A stretch of DNA of 64,000 nucleotides from Sphagnum magellanicum (GCA_021904315.1 CM038916.1:7095065-7159064); one strand, 5' to 3'. Shown: positions 25,290 to 38,760, counted from the first letter of the stretch. The notes: generated from the sequence alone by a model not told the origin. Numbers and translations: made by a program.

Positions 25290-26565
25290 ACATCATTACA
25301 ATGGTCCACAATGTTCAGAAATTGACCAAGTCATTATGCCCATATCTTGTTTACTCATCACAATACATCCAATAAAGATCTTTTTGACAATTTTTGACGA
25401 CATCAACAAAATCACAAATAAAAATATCTCAAACTTGGAAAGACTTTGAACACTTTCTAGCACAGGGATGATGCAAACTAGACCCCAAAAAAATTCAATA
25501 TCACAAAGTAGTTCCATATGTGCCTTGGCAGATTCATTTGACACTTGAAATATTTAAATCACCAAAGTCTTACACTTAGTTAGAATCTGCTTGGTAGGAA
25601 AAAACATGGAAATCCAACAATGTCTTGACATTGTGAAGGATCTTCAAAGCTTTATGCTCCAAAAATTCAACCAACTTCCATATGTCCAAAACACTTTTAA
25701 AGGATGTATAATAATAATTGTACATAAATTGTAGCAAGGTTTCAATCTTGGATACTAGCAACAACTTGGAGAACATTTGAACAACAAGATTGGTTTAGTG
25801 GGCAAAACAATGCACCATTAGCACCAAAGCTGATCAATTTGGAAACCAAATTAGTTTCAAAAAGGCCCCCATATTGTAACACGCTTCCGACAATTACTTT
25901 AGTTAGGTTATTTGCAATAGCACCAAACAACACTTGTTCCAATGTCAACAAAATATGTATGTGTTTCCAATCTTCAACCACATACATACGAACAACAATC
26001 AACCTTTGGCAATTAATAGTGGTGACTTCATCAAGGGACATGAAAAGGAACCTTGTTGATTGAACAACTAAATATGCTTTTGTGAACACAAGTTCTTGCA
26101 TGCATTCAACCATTATCAAGCACTTGTGTCATTCTAATGATGTCAAAGGCTTTTTGGGACTTGTAAAAAATCAAACAATTCCTTCATGTTTTCATAATCT
26201 ATAATTGGGTGCCCATGTTTCAAGACATGATAAATTGTCACAATTGCACAAATTTTTGTTTATGTTTAGAATTTGACCCAACTTGGAAATGATTCAAAAC
26301 AAAATTCTTACCATGCAATGCTATAATTTGATGTTCATTCTTAGCATGTTGGCTAATTGAACTAGGAAAATACTAACCTTTTTTTACCCTTGGCTTAATT
26401 ACAAAAACCTTTTGACAATGACCTACGTGTTTTTATAGGCCATCAAGCTCAGGGACAAAGAGCTTTTTGTGTTTCTCTACATCATTACAAATTATACATC
26501 TAATTATTGACAACTTACCATATGAACCAACAACCACTTAGGTCTAAGCAAAGTTTTGAAGGCAA
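25290..26565 (-). pseudogene. Decayed hAT-type transposase (KIAA1586-like), copy 1
   Basis: Reading the minus strand from 26,565 downward, blocks of a plant hAT-like transposase appear in order, broken by stops and frameshifts. They are CIIC (zinc-finger cysteines) then KLFVPELDGL and KHVG near 26,450; SLDEVTTI near 26,030; VVEDWKHIHILLTLEQV; NLTKVI; a SKLISFGANGA block near 25,830; then LLQFMYNYY and LKILHNVKT near 25,630; and LVCIIPVLESVQSLSKF near 25,450. This is the domain order of plant proteins annotated as KIAA1586-like SUMO ligases, which are domesticated or active hAT-like elements. The RNase-H acidic residues cannot all be placed. The element is non-functional, and no inverted terminal repeats were located. 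Confidence 0.72.
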
Positions 26566-26719
26566 AATCACACATAATCAAAATCCAGATGTTTCAAAAC
26601 AATATACCATGTCATCATTCCAAAATCCAAAAAAATTCTCAAGTTTAACAATCACATCCAACAAATTACATAATCATTAAACCTTCAACCTTGTAAATAG
26701 TAGGTGAGTATGTACATAT

Positions 26720-26953
26720 TCATGAGAACAAAAAGGGTGATGAAGTTTTTAGTAAAGCTCTCATAAAATATGGTGAGATGCAACGGAAGATCATTGAAGA
26801 AGAAACAATCTTTGATCATTACACATCAAAACTCAACATACAAGAGTTTGCACAAATCATGATTGATGGCAACAAACCTAAGTTGTTTGTTGAATTGCTA
26901 GCCCTAAAATCTGAAGAATGTCAATTTGAGGAAAGTTCAACAAAATTTATAAC
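26720..26953 (+). pseudogene. Unidentified open fragment beside hAT copy 1
   Basis: A plus-strand frame is open for about 78 codons with believable amino-acid composition (charged helix: YGEMQRKIIEEETIFDHY, then LVELLALKSEE-like). A stop lies just upstream of it and it closes at about 26,953. I do not recognise the family. It lies just upstream of the decayed hAT copy, on the opposite strand, and might be a fragment of another transposon protein. Confidence 0.3.
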
Positions 26954-26954
26954 C

Positions 26955-29340
26955 TAAAAGTATAATTAGTAGATTAAATCTCAGAATTTTGGGTTCAAAA
27001 TATGTACAATTTCACCATTAGAAAAAACCATGTTGTTTGTCCACATATATTTACACATTGGACCTTGTTTGTTTGTATATTTATGTACATATGGATTTAA
27101 TGTATGTATTGAGACCCACCTTAGATAAGCCCTCTCATTTGAAATATGTAAAAACATGCCCACTAGTGAACATGCCCATTAGTGTCTCATTGAAGTCAGT
27201 TTCCAACCCTCATTTAATAAGGCACAAATAACCTACTCTTAAAAATAGATGAGCTTCAAACACCATAAATCACTTAAATTGCACAAACCCATTGAGTCGC
27301 CATCCTCTTTGGTCATTCTCACAATGTTGCTTTTGATTGTCATAAACAAATAGATTTCCAAACTATAAGTAGGTTTTAGAGAGTGAACTTGGTGAGTGAG
27401 GTACAATATTGTGTGAGAAACCTGGTTCATCAAGAGTGAGATTTCCTCCCACCCCAATTTGAAGTTGGCACCCCAAGTTTTTGGGTTGTTGAACATGCTT
27501 TAAAACCATAGTTCCCATCTTTGTTTTTTTTCCTCTTGTTTGAGATTTTTTAAAACTCGACAATTGACATATGCATAGCTATTTTAGGATGGTGGGGTCA
27601 TTTAATACCACTATGATATAGAAACATAAGGCCTTGAAATGTTCCCAAACTAACAATTGTTGAGACCTTCCCATCCAAGTGGGTATCAACATATTTGATC
27701 TATTTTTATTAATATTTGAATTTTAAAGTTTTCTTTCATGACCATATATATATTCGGCTCAATTGAATTCATAATTAAGTTTTGAATTGAATTGAATAGT
27801 CCTATTGAAAGAGATTTTTTTTTGTTGAAATTAGATAAAATTACAAATCAAAACTCTAATGATCATTTTTGTTGTAAACTAGATAAAGCCAATGTTTTAT
27901 GGGTTTGTGAATAATCTTATTCTACCCAAAAGGTTCCATCTCTAGAGGATACATGTTCGTGCAATATTTGCTATCAACATAGCTTGCATTGCACTTGTAA
28001 TACTCATACCTTGTTTAAGGTAGAATTGGAATATAAGGTATCCGATAAAGTGATTTTAAGATAATTTTTTCATGGCTTTATGAACATAGCAAGCATGTAT
28101 TAATTTCCTACCTAAATATATTCTTAAATAAAAAATGATTTGTTTAACCCTTAAACATTAGGGAGGACCAACCCCTAGTGCTCTTCGATGGGACCAATGG
28201 CTTCAAAATTTGACATATTTTTATGTACTACATCATTGAATAGAGCTTGCTTTTGTAATGATAGTTTCTTGTCTTTAGTTGCTTGTTATAAGAAAATTTG
28301 TGAGCCCAACTTGATAGGTAGCTCTAGGCAGCTTTGTGCAACACTACTGTGAAAGTCAAGTTTTGTTGCCCAATGCTTTCAACATTTTGAAAGCAAGAGC
28401 TGAATCAAATGATCAAGTGAGATGGAGAGTCATTTTTTAATGACAATCTCAAAATGTTCAAGATTTTTGTTTGTCCCAAAAAGGATGAAAATCAATATTT
28501 TTTTCTAGATTTATCTTGATTGGTCACCGGTGACCTTTCATTATTCATTCATTTCAACTCCTTTTTTTCAATATATATTTTAATTCACATTGCTTACATG
28601 CATATCTTCTATCAAATTGGGAACACAAATTCTCAATCCAAATCTCCAAAAACTTGCAATTTTGAAAACTACATGAAAATGGTGATAATTCATCTACTTT
28701 TGTGATGTGCTATTTTGACTACCCAAATTCCAAAATTGGAGAATTACACCCTAAATCCCCCTAAACTCTTGAAAGGTGGTTGTAAGAGTGTTGGGTGTGT
28801 TCTCCCTCATAAACCCAAAGATATATGTATTAGCTAAACTTCATGCAAACCTAAATTTTGTATAGCATGTTTTTTTAGTTTAGATGTGCATTGGGAAATT
28901 GGACTTGCCCCCCAACAAATACCCATAATTGCCACTCACTAATCACCTCAACTAATCACGAGGTTAAGCAAGTGATTTGTTTGGATATAACTAAAGGCTG
29001 CTAAAATCATAAGTTTCTAATGAAGTTCCCCTTCTAATAACGGTACCACCAAGTGAGATCCAACAAATGGGTAATTAACATAATAAGTCCTTCTTACTTG
29101 CCCAATAATCAAATTAGCTAACCTACCAGAAAAAGGGTAATTAACATAATAAGTTGTTCTATTTTCCCAAGGACCAAAGGTTAGTTAATATTAACAACAA
29201 AATAACTTATTGTTGTCCTTTCCCAACAAACCAGGTTAGTTAATGAATTTCTTAATCAAGTAACAAATGTGTGATTAACAAAATAATAAGTTGTTGTTCC
29301 CAAGAACCAAGGTTAGTTAATTAACCGTCTTATCACTTAT
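26955..29340. other. AT-rich intergenic DNA with short repeats
   Basis: No gene recognised. From about 29,060 to 29,330 a degenerate repeat (GGTAATTAACATAATAAGT and inverted relatives such as AATAACTTATTGTTG, plus GGTTAGTTAAT) recurs several times, probably an old tandem or inverted array. Confidence 0.5.
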
Positions 29341-29349
29341 GTTCCAACC

Positions 29350-29445
29350 TCGATTGCTGAGTCGAAATTAGTAAGCAATAAGCATGTCCCAAGTTCCAAT
29401 CCCAGGCCCATACCAGGTACCCACCCTTGGGACCTTCCCCACCCT
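29350..29445 (+). mobile_element. tRNA-derived SINE relic (candidate)
   Basis: Box-A-like TTGCTGAGTCG (29,354-29,364) matches the polymerase III consensus at 10 of 11 positions and resembles the D-arm of tRNA-Ser/Leu. Box-B-like AGTTCCAATCC (29,392-29,402) matches at 9 of 11. The 27-base spacing is normal for SINEs. Paired acceptor stems are absent. Confidence 0.45.
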
Positions 29446-29767
29446 CTTAAAATAACCTATTATTTTAGGTTTAGAATATCAAATTAACTTAGGTTTTTGG
29501 GATTTTTCCCTTTTTCAGCTATTTTGCCTTTGTTAGGATCAAATTATGGATAAGCTCACTTCAATTGCCCTAAGCCCTTATGGCTAAGAACTAACTACTT
29601 ATTTGTATATGGCTCTATTTGTCAGTTAGGATCTTTTTGGAGGGTTTCTAAGAACCTTGGAATTTAGGTTTGGAAATTGGTGCCATACACTTTACTTGGA
29701 AAGGGTCAGAATTGTTAGCAAGATGAAAAAAGAGACTCCTACTTCTAATGTGTTTGGTGGTCTCCAA

Positions 29768-30018
29768 TGGAAATTCAAATATTTCACCATGCCAAAATAT
29801 AATCTTCAAAAAAAATCCTTTACAAGAAACCAAAAAATTTCAAGATATTATAACTAATCAAGATACCTAATCTCAAGTTTCAACACAAGCCAAAATATCA
29901 TGTTTCAAAAAATCCTCATATAAAAATAGACCTATTATTATTATTACCTTAGGGGCCTATAAAAATCCCTTAAGCTACTATACTCTATAATGAATCTAAA
30001 CATAATATCCTTGCCTTG
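29768..30018 (+). repeat. Dispersed repeat, copy 2 of 2
   Basis: Second copy of the repeat at 21,432-21,687, in the same orientation and about 8.3 kb away. Shared landmarks include CAAGCCAAAATATCATGTTT, CCTATTATTATTATTACCT and TCCCTTAAGCTACTATAC. Confidence 0.85.
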
Positions 30019-30024
30019 GTAGGC

Positions 30025-33000
30025 AAGGCCAACAAAAAGCTCTGTCAGCACATTTCAGTGCTTGTCTTTTTGCACAGTTTTGTTGTTCCCTGGCATGCAT
30101 GGGTTTTGTGTAGAGCTGCATTGCATGGCTCTACGTCTTCTGCCAAAAATAAAAATGAAATGTTCTGTAATTTAAAAAAAAATGGAGACAAACAATTTCA
30201 ATTCTAATTTCTTTAAGAAGAAGAGAGTGAGAGTACCAACCATCAGCATGGTTTTTTTCTTTTTTGGCTGCAAAAATAAAATAATAAAATTTTTATTAAA
30301 AAATTAAGATGACAATTTCAATTCTTGTTACTCTAAGAAGAGATTTAGAATATCAACAACCATCAGCATAGTTTTCATTTGTGAATAATAAAAATCATGC
30401 TTTATTTTTTTCAATTTTGTGAAGTAGGTGAATTGGAGATCATCTACAAGAGGACTTAGTCAAATTTGGCTACACATCAAAGAGATTTTATTTATTTTTA
30501 ATTAATTTATTTATTATTATAATTATTATTTGAAACCCCACTAGATATATACTGGTGACATGCAAGAAGAATCTATGGTCTTGATAAAATGATTTCAAGT
30601 TTTCTTTTCTCAATACGAATATAATTTCACTACTCATATAAAATTTCAAATTATGTAAGTTCTCATGCAATTTTAGTTGAAAGCTCCTTTTAAAAAAAAT
30701 TGTTTTAACTTCGTCCATCACTTATAAATAAATAACACCCGACAAGGGAACAAGGAGAAGAAAAAAAAAAAAAACCAAAGCCCAAACAAAAGACAAAAAC
30801 TTAAAACACAAAATGGGGAGAAGCCCAAAGAGGAGAAATCAATTAATGTAGGACCTAAACCCATCACCAGTAGCATGAAGCAAGTCGTGCAAGGAAATGG
30901 GCAAAAAACCTAGAAGAACACCAAGCCTAGTGATGTTTGAAATGAGAGAGAGCCCATGAGCCGTGGGTTGCCCGCTATCTAGATGTTGTTACAAACTACA
31001 TCAAATAATGGCTTTGATGAAAGTGGGTTTTTATTTATTTATATATTTCTTATTTATTATTTGGAGACAAGTTACAAAAGACAACAATCAATGTAATGTG
31101 AGGAATCTTGTTAGATCTGTTGGGGGAAATAAATAAATAAATAAAATAAAATTCTACCGTCAACCTTCATCTTTCTCTCTTTCTTTGTAGTAATGCTTTT
31201 TTCTCTTTTTGAAAACAATTGTTTGAACTTTGAGAAAGAAAACACATCAAACAATCCTTTTTCTAATAAATGATTTGAACATGTCTTCTTGTGCATTGAG
31301 TCAAGGCAAAAGAGAATTGAACATCAAAAGTTAATGGGAAAAATGAGTCTACAAGAGAGGGGGAGGAAAAAAAAAAAAAAATGGCAGAAAAACAAAAATT
31401 AAATAAATAAAAACTAAATAATGAGAATATTGAACAGTGGAAGTGAAGATCATGGGAAAATTGAGTTGAGAAGAAGAAAAAATAATTTAATTGAAAATAA
31501 TTTTCCCAGGGCTACTTCATAATAATGTTACACAATGACCATGACAACACCCCTTAAGAACAAAAAACAATCCAAGACAACTCATGTAGACTCTTTATTT
31601 CACACTATAATAGAGTTATTCCGTAAAGTAACCCTGTCTTTGGGCCTCCTTTCACCCTCCATCCCCTCTTTCAGTGGCATCAGCAAAGTAAACACATTTT
31701 TAATAAATCTCAGTATGAAATGTCGATACTCAGCATTTAATGCACAAGGTTCGAGACTAATTATAATAGTTGTACAGTTAGGAGCAGTGAAAATATATGT
31801 AGCAGGAGTGGAGGCGCTGAGGAAAAAGGAAAGACGGATAACTTTAATATACTTGACTTTTGTTTTGAACCAAGCAAGTTGGTTGGGTGGTTCTCTCTTT
31901 TTCAATGAAAGAAGAAAAGAACTAGTGTTGTCTCTGGTTCTTCTTGATTTCAAAAGGAACCTTTGATATCATTTTAAAACTTTAAATTTTTAATTTATTT
32001 TTTAAAGGACCTCTGATCCGGTTTTGAGACCGATTCTTTGGGTTTCTAAAAATTTCAGTTCTAGTGATTTTCATAAAGAATTTAAAACTAGTTTGGTGTA
32101 AGACAATGTCCAATTCCATCTCTATTACACACAACTGAACATAACCAAAGGGAAAAGAATAAGAAAAAGAAGGGTTTACTTTGTTTGTTCAACTAGTACA
32201 CACACTTCGAAATAAAGGTTTTGTAACATCAATTATGTACATTCAATCAAATGTAATAACTTGTTTAAAATGTAGGACCAAGTTGATATCTTTTTCAATA
32301 AAATTGTACCTATTATGTACTTAGAGAACTTGAACCTTCTTGTAAGGGGACAACACCTCCTCCGTTTGGGTTTCAATTGAATTTAAAAAATAAGTCGGTT
32401 CTCCAATTAGGTTCCAATGGCAATTCTAAGGAAACTTGAAACTTTTAGTCTAGAGACCTTAGAACCTAACCTTATAACTTGATCTAAACCTGCCACCATT
32501 GGAAAGAATGATGGGTGAAGATTGGGGATATGGACTTTTAACCAACCTTTGTTCTTAAAATAATTGAAAAATTGGTTCCAACACATGACTAGACATTTCA
32601 AAAAATCACCGAACCAATTTTGACCTTTAACTAGGGTTTTAAGAAAAAAATTAAAATATCAAATTGACTTAAGTTTTAAGACTTAATCTAAGTTTATTAT
32701 AGTTCTATTTGATAGACTTGATAGATCTTAAAACTTAATGTAAGTTAAACTATAGTTACAAAGTGTTCAAAACATCATTTCATATTAATGTTCTTATTTG
32801 TCACCATTTTTTTAATTTAAAAAGAACCTTGGCTACCAATCCAAAACAAAAAAAAGATAGGAAATTTTTTTTAATTGTCACAAAGTAACCACAAGTAAAT
32901 GGGATGGGTTAGATAGCATTCTTTGATGGTGTGAATTTGCCAAGATAAACCTTAAACTTTCTTTTGTTCTTGCCCAAATGCAACATGGAGGATCATCAAT

Positions 33001-34405
33001 CTCACCTAAATGCCACACCTTAGCATTGGAGTAACCTACTTGCAAAGATGTCAATGCCTTTGTCACCAAAGTCTTTCATTTTTTGTGTTGAAGAACTTGC
33101 CAAAGCTCCTTTCCACAATATTTCTCCTCATTGCCAATTCATTGTTACTTGTGATATTATGTCACCTACTTGTCATGGAATTCCATTTGTAATAGTTCTT
33201 ATTCATGAGTTCTAATTTCCAAAGTTCAATGTTCCTATGTTTTTAATGTTTGTCTTCACATAGGTTTAAAAAAAAAGTAGATCATCAATGACAAGTGTTA
33301 CATAGATCTTCCATCACGATGAGTGCAAATTGAAGTTTTTAGATGAACCCTCTTGGGCCTTGGAAATGAAAGGAGTACATTTCTTTCCATCTGTGTTTTT
33401 TTTCTTTTTCATATTTGGCATCTTCAAATCTACATGGGTATTGTAAATCAATTTTGTGTGTACTATATAGGATAGAGGTTGGTTGAATGCGATTCATTAT
33501 TATCTTGCCTTTCTCACCTCTTGTTGTCAACTTTCAAGATTTGTTGAAGAATTTGTGCAATTTTACAATATCATAAGAATATCCATAACCTCCTTTGCAA
33601 TTTTACAAAATTCATGACATGTAAATCACTTGCCATATTTCCTTTGATTTTTGTGGTTGTTGGATTATACATATAATGCCTAAGAATTCAATAACCATCA
33701 CCAGGGAAAGATGTGTTTATGCAAAATTATTGTTGTAATGTTCTAAGCAATTTGTCGTAACAATTAGTTACCATTTTACATCCTTTCTTCTTTGTTTTTG
33801 CTTTATCATACAAATTTTAAACATATATAAAAACAATAGTTGTTCATCCACTATTATGTGTTCATTGAACTTGACATTACATAATTGAATGTTTGTTTTG
33901 TTAAATTGTAAATTACAATAGAACTTTTGTAACTCCTATTGTTTTTTCTTGTCACAATGCCACCCCCACATGTTTACAAGTTCAATATTTGTTTTCACCC
34001 AGTAACCTTATTATGGGTGGACCTCCTGTCATTCTTTATTATGATGTAGTTTTTGCATCTCATGGTCCTTTTGCATCTTTTCCTCTTTTGTATTCTAGTT
34101 GAATTTAGATCTTTTAAATCTAGATCACACTACAAATGTTGCTATGTTCTTAAGTGGGTCTTCCCACACCCTTAAAGGAAATTTGCTCATCCCATGCAAG
34201 GTAAGAATCAACAAGCAAAATTATAATGCAACTAAAAACTTCTAGGACAAATTGCTTGCTCTTAAATAAGATTATATTTGTAAACATGCGAGTCGTAAGA
34301 AGGTTGTAAGGAATATAACATATAATGTGCAAAAATGGATTATAATTATTCCAAAATTTATAAACATGCCAAGAATTTGAAAATGTTTGGTTCATACAAT
34401 TAGGA
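30025..34405. other. Intergenic DNA, no gene seen
   Basis: AT-rich, with microsatellite-like AAAT tracts and a poly-A run near 31,368. A stretch at 31,535-31,966 is open on both strands (143 and 117 codons) but I recognise no domain in either frame. Around 32,000-32,640 the motif GGTTC/GAACC recurs, as it does near 39,570-39,790, suggesting an old dispersed repeat. Confidence 0.5.
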
Positions 34406-34409
34406 AACT

Positions 34410-35646
34410 ATTCATGTCCCAATTGGCACACAAGGTGGCAAGAAAGTAACAAAGAAAATCATTCAATGTGCCATTATCTGTCATTTGTTGTAACAAGGTC
34501 ATATAATGTTGGAATATGAATCATTGAAACCATTATCTGAATTCTTGGTAGCGCTAAAAAACGTTGGAATGACAACTCAAGTTCGACTATGACAAAATTC
34601 ATGCACCAAGTCGTAATGAAGGCAATTAAGGCAACAATTCAAGTTACACATTACTGTGTTTTGAGTTGTGATGAGATCTTTACAATTAATAACCAATTCT
34701 AATTATTTTTTCATTATTATGTGGTGAATAATTGGGTAAATATTTTCAATCTCATATATTTGGACTAGGTGGTTGTGGGATTAAGGAATGATAATCTAAC
34801 TAAAGTGATTATGGAAGTGTTGATGATAGGTGATGACTTGTCATAAGACCATATTGCCTAAAAGCTCATTTGTTTTGGGCAAATGACATTAATGTCTTTC
34901 AAGGCATAAGGATTAGTGTTACAAATTAAACCCATGACAATTATGTTCCTAATTATTTAAGGATCCATGATATGGCCCACTCCACAAATTTGGTAATGTA
35001 AACTCTATTAGGTTTGCCTTTAGCAATTTGCTACAAGCCTTACATAATTATTTTGCACATTATAAAAGGCACTTAGAGTTTACAAAACTTGTTGAGATCA
35101 TGGAAATGAAAGGGAAGAAAATTTTCCAAAATGTGAAAACAAGGTGGATGTCAATTTTTGGGTTTTGCAAAAGAATAATGGCATGATACATAATTTTTTG
35201 ATGAAGATGACCTAAACAACCTTGCAAACTAGCAAGCAAAAATGAAGTATCAAAATTTATGTGACCTCTAGGTTTTGTTGGCCCTTGCATGGATCTTATC
35301 AATGTTAACATTTGTGCATTTCTCATTCAATTTGCACATATGAAAGATATTTTTATTTGTGACGTTTGTGGTTGCTATCAAGGTTTACTAAGGGGATTTG
35401 TACATGTATTGTGAATAGACTTCCAACTTTATTACAAACAATTTTTGAAACTTTAAATCCTTGCTAAAGTGCAAGCATGAGAACATCCATATGTGATGGA
35501 TATTGAATGTAATCTAAAGTTCAACATTTTGCCTTTGAAGTAAATGACCAACATATGTGGGCAATGCATAAAGATTTGGAGATCATCATGTTCACATTTA
35601 TCAATGAAAATGTCTTTATTGTTGTCAAAGAACCTATGCAAAGGTA
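34410..35646 (+). pseudogene. Decayed hAT-type transposase (KIAA1586-like), copy 2
   Basis: Frame-broken plus-strand blocks follow the same family order as copy 1. They are YESLKPLSEFL near 34,520; RWNDNSSSTMTKFMHQ then AIKATIQVTHYCVLSCDEI (34,563-34,680); HYYVVNNWV; NLTKVIMEVLM near 34,800; LLQALHNYFAHYKRHLEFTK and MKGKKIFQNVKTRWMS (35,030-35,155); HMKDIFICD near 35,345; and VNDQHMWAMHK to VVKEPMQR ending with a stop near 35,646. It is complementary to copy 1 in extent: weak in the zinc-finger part but reaching further toward the C-terminus. In-frame stops (for example after NNQF) show that it is dead. Confidence 0.74.
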
Positions 35647-35649
35647 AAT

Positions 35650-38090
35650 CCTTGGAAATTTTTCTTTTGCATTATTTTATTTTCATTTTTGAAGTTGTGT
35701 TTTATCTTCATGGAATTTTTTTGTTTTGTGGGGTAGGGGTTATTTTGGTATGGGTTGTAGAAACTACGAATTGAGAACTAAAATAAGATTTTCACAAATT
35801 TTGTTTTTTAATTATTTAATTAGGTTTTATCTTTGAACATAATTATGTGTTTTTGTGGGATCTTTGGTAGGCATTACATATGTTTTAATTTTAAACTAAA
35901 AATAAGTTTTTAACCCATGGTGTCATGGATATTCCTAAGATTATGTAATCAAGTTGGTAATATCAGTTGCAACCAATTTGTGAGATGTCTTTCCTAAAAC
36001 ACCTTGACATGATTAAAATAGTTTTTTTGTTTTGGTAGAACCCAATTGATGGATGGAATGGATGCCTTTGTGTCTAAAGTCCTAAATATTAATGAGTTTG
36101 ATAATTAATAAAACTTGTTCAAAAATGTGGAACTTCCTTAAATATGTGAAATTAATTGAATTGGCCATGGTGTATATAATAGGTAGCACAAAAGATGAAA
36201 GGTGTTTAGTTATAGTAGCTTTTATGAAGTCAAATTTTTGTAACACTTTCATTACCCATCTACCATGGGTTGTGTGCATATTATGTGCATGTTTGCACAT
36301 TGATTATACACTTTGCAAAATTTCTCATATGTAGAATGCATTGAACAATGAAAAATAACATGTCACTGACATAATTACAATGGGTAGGCAATATGCTTTG
36401 TGCAATTGTTGGGCTTACTTTCACAAAGGCAAAAATGTGTTTGCTAAATTCAATGATTGGTTTACAAGCCAAACAACTTTCTTTCTATGATGTTGGCATG
36501 TTTTACCCAATTTCCATAGTCCTATACTAATGTTTTGTCTTTGCATGACTTCTCGAATTGTAAGTGTATGGTAACTTAGATTCATATGTTGTTTGTGCAT
36601 TTTGTTTAAACATGCTTATAGTTTGCATTATGTGTGTAGAATGTAGTTCACAAAGTGTACTCACATGCCCTAAGCTTTATAGTTTGACACAAATAGTCAA
36701 ATTCCAACCAAAAATACTTCACACGTCATCTTAAAAATTCCCAAATGCAAAAGAAGATTAGCCAAAAACCTCCAATTGGATTCCAAGTGTAACTAGATTT
36801 TCCCACCTCTAAATTTGGAAGAGGGCAAAATTTACATTGTCACATTTCAAGTGGCAATAATGTTGAGATTAAAAAAATTGCAAGTGGGGCTAGATAAAGC
36901 TCCCAACACATCTTAGTTTTAGCTAGTTTAACACCCCCATGCACTTCCACTATGGCCCCATTGGCTACTTTGCAAAAATGAAAAAAAAACATTGTTTAAT
37001 ACCCAAGATTCACACAAGTGCCCAATTAGTGCTAATCAATTCATACTAAAAAATTGTGTTACCTAGAGCCATTATGTTGGAACCTTGCATAACATATTTT
37101 GCATGAAAAATAACATTTATAAATTTGAATCAATAAATGCATTTGAATCAATCAATTTGCACAAGAGTCAATGTCTATATTTTATAATTAAAAAATTATT
37201 GCATAACAGAATGACTACTCTTGATTGGTCGGTTATAGTGATAGGGAGCATGGGTGAAGCTACTCTTATTATTATAATACTCAAATTTTGTCTCCTCATG
37301 CAAGAGGTAAAAAGTCCCAAGTTGCCCCCATTTTATTTCTTCTTTATCTATGGGGGGTGATAATACTAGAGGGTAAGGATTGGTTTCCTCTTTAGTATTC
37401 TTTGAAAGGGCAGGGAAAAAGAGAAGGAGCATAGTCTTTGGTCATTGTTTTGAATGAATGATTGGAAAAGGCAAACCTCAAGCCCAAAAAGAAAATCCTC
37501 ATGATAATAGTATCATGCATGGCACCTGACAAAATGGGGAGTGGAGAGAATTAGATGAGAAAGAGAGGCATGCTTGGATGTATACTCATAATTGTTTATC
37601 ACAAGTAGATTGTGGAACTTCCTTTACAAAGCCTATCTGGTGAACTTTCTTTACTAGTGATAGGATAGCAGATCAACAACCTCCCAGCTAGCTATATCAT
37701 TCTATACTATATAGCTTGGATACCTCCAAACATTGTTGAATACCCTACTCTTTTCATGTTGGATTTCTTCTTCAATGTGGAGGAGGTGCACAACTATGCC
37801 ACAAAAAAGGTGATGCAAAAAGAGAAGAAAGATAGTGGTCCAACAACAACTACTTTTTTTTCTCTCTTTTTTTTTGGGGGGGGGGGTCTTTTTTTAATTT
37901 ATTTCTTAAATAATAATAATAATAAATTTAAACATATGACAAAAATTGTCCAATTGAAACCAATGTTGGGTGGGTATATTGATGAAACCTTTTTATTTAG
38001 ATTGGTACTAATCTTAGTATAAAGTAACCAACTACACAAGTCTAACCTTGTTAGGGTGCATCAAAGGGTAGCTATCCTTGTTAGTACTGC
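35650..38090. other. AT-rich intergenic DNA, no gene seen
   Basis: Short ORFs only. A long T-run followed by ten G lies at about 37,867-37,886. No recognised domain. Confidence 0.5.
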
Positions 38091-38097
38091 CAATAAA

Positions 38098-38340
38098 ATG
38101 AACGCCATGTCAGCAAAACTTTGTTACTACAGCCAATAAATGAATGCCATGTCAGCAAAACTTTGTTACTACAGCCAAATAAATGAATGCCATGGCAGCA
38201 AAACTTTGTTGCTACGGCCAACAAATGAATGCCATGTCAGCAAAACTTTGTTGCTATGGCCAATAAATGAATGCCATGTCAACAAAACTTTGTTGCTACG
38301 GCCAATAAATGAATGCCATGTCAGCAAAAAACTTTCTCCA
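38098..38340. repeat. 42-bp tandem repeat, six units
   Basis: Units begin with ATGAA(T/C)GCCATG at 38,098, 38,140, 38,183, 38,225, 38,267 and 38,309. The period is 42 bases, with one unit of 43. Because 42 is a multiple of three, one frame reads as a 14-residue repeat (core INECHVSKTLLLRP), but the 1-base indel and the lack of context make coding unlikely. Confidence 0.92.
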
Positions 38341-38344
38341 AAAC

Positions 38345-38717
38345 CTTTGACTATGGGAATTTGTTAATGCTCTTGGGGAAACCCCCCACCCCCAACAAAC
38401 TCCATAGCACTTTAGTTTAGAGCAGCTTTTAGTTGGGGATTATTGTTTCTTTTGCTTTGTTGTTGTTCATGCAGGCTGTGCCTTTCAAGAACAGCACAAT
38501 TCTTTCTACTTGGGTGGGGTTTAAAAAAAGCCTGTGACTTTCTTTTTGTGTGTTGTCTACAAAACACTAGTGCTGCTGTGTGTGCTGCTGCACTCTTGAG
38601 AAAAGGTCTTTTGTTTGTAGCATTGTGGGGTCCTCTTCTTCCTCCTCCTCCTCTCTTGTCTTTGGTGTTTGTGGACCCCAATAAATAAGAAGCCAACAGG
38701 CTTTTGGTTGTTGTTGG

Positions 38718-38760
<43 letters not shown>

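Noticed and set aside
31535-31966. 143-codon plus-strand and 117-codon minus-strand overlapping ORFs
   Set aside because: Open on both strands with no recognised domain or splice signals; treated as chance until a homologue is shown.
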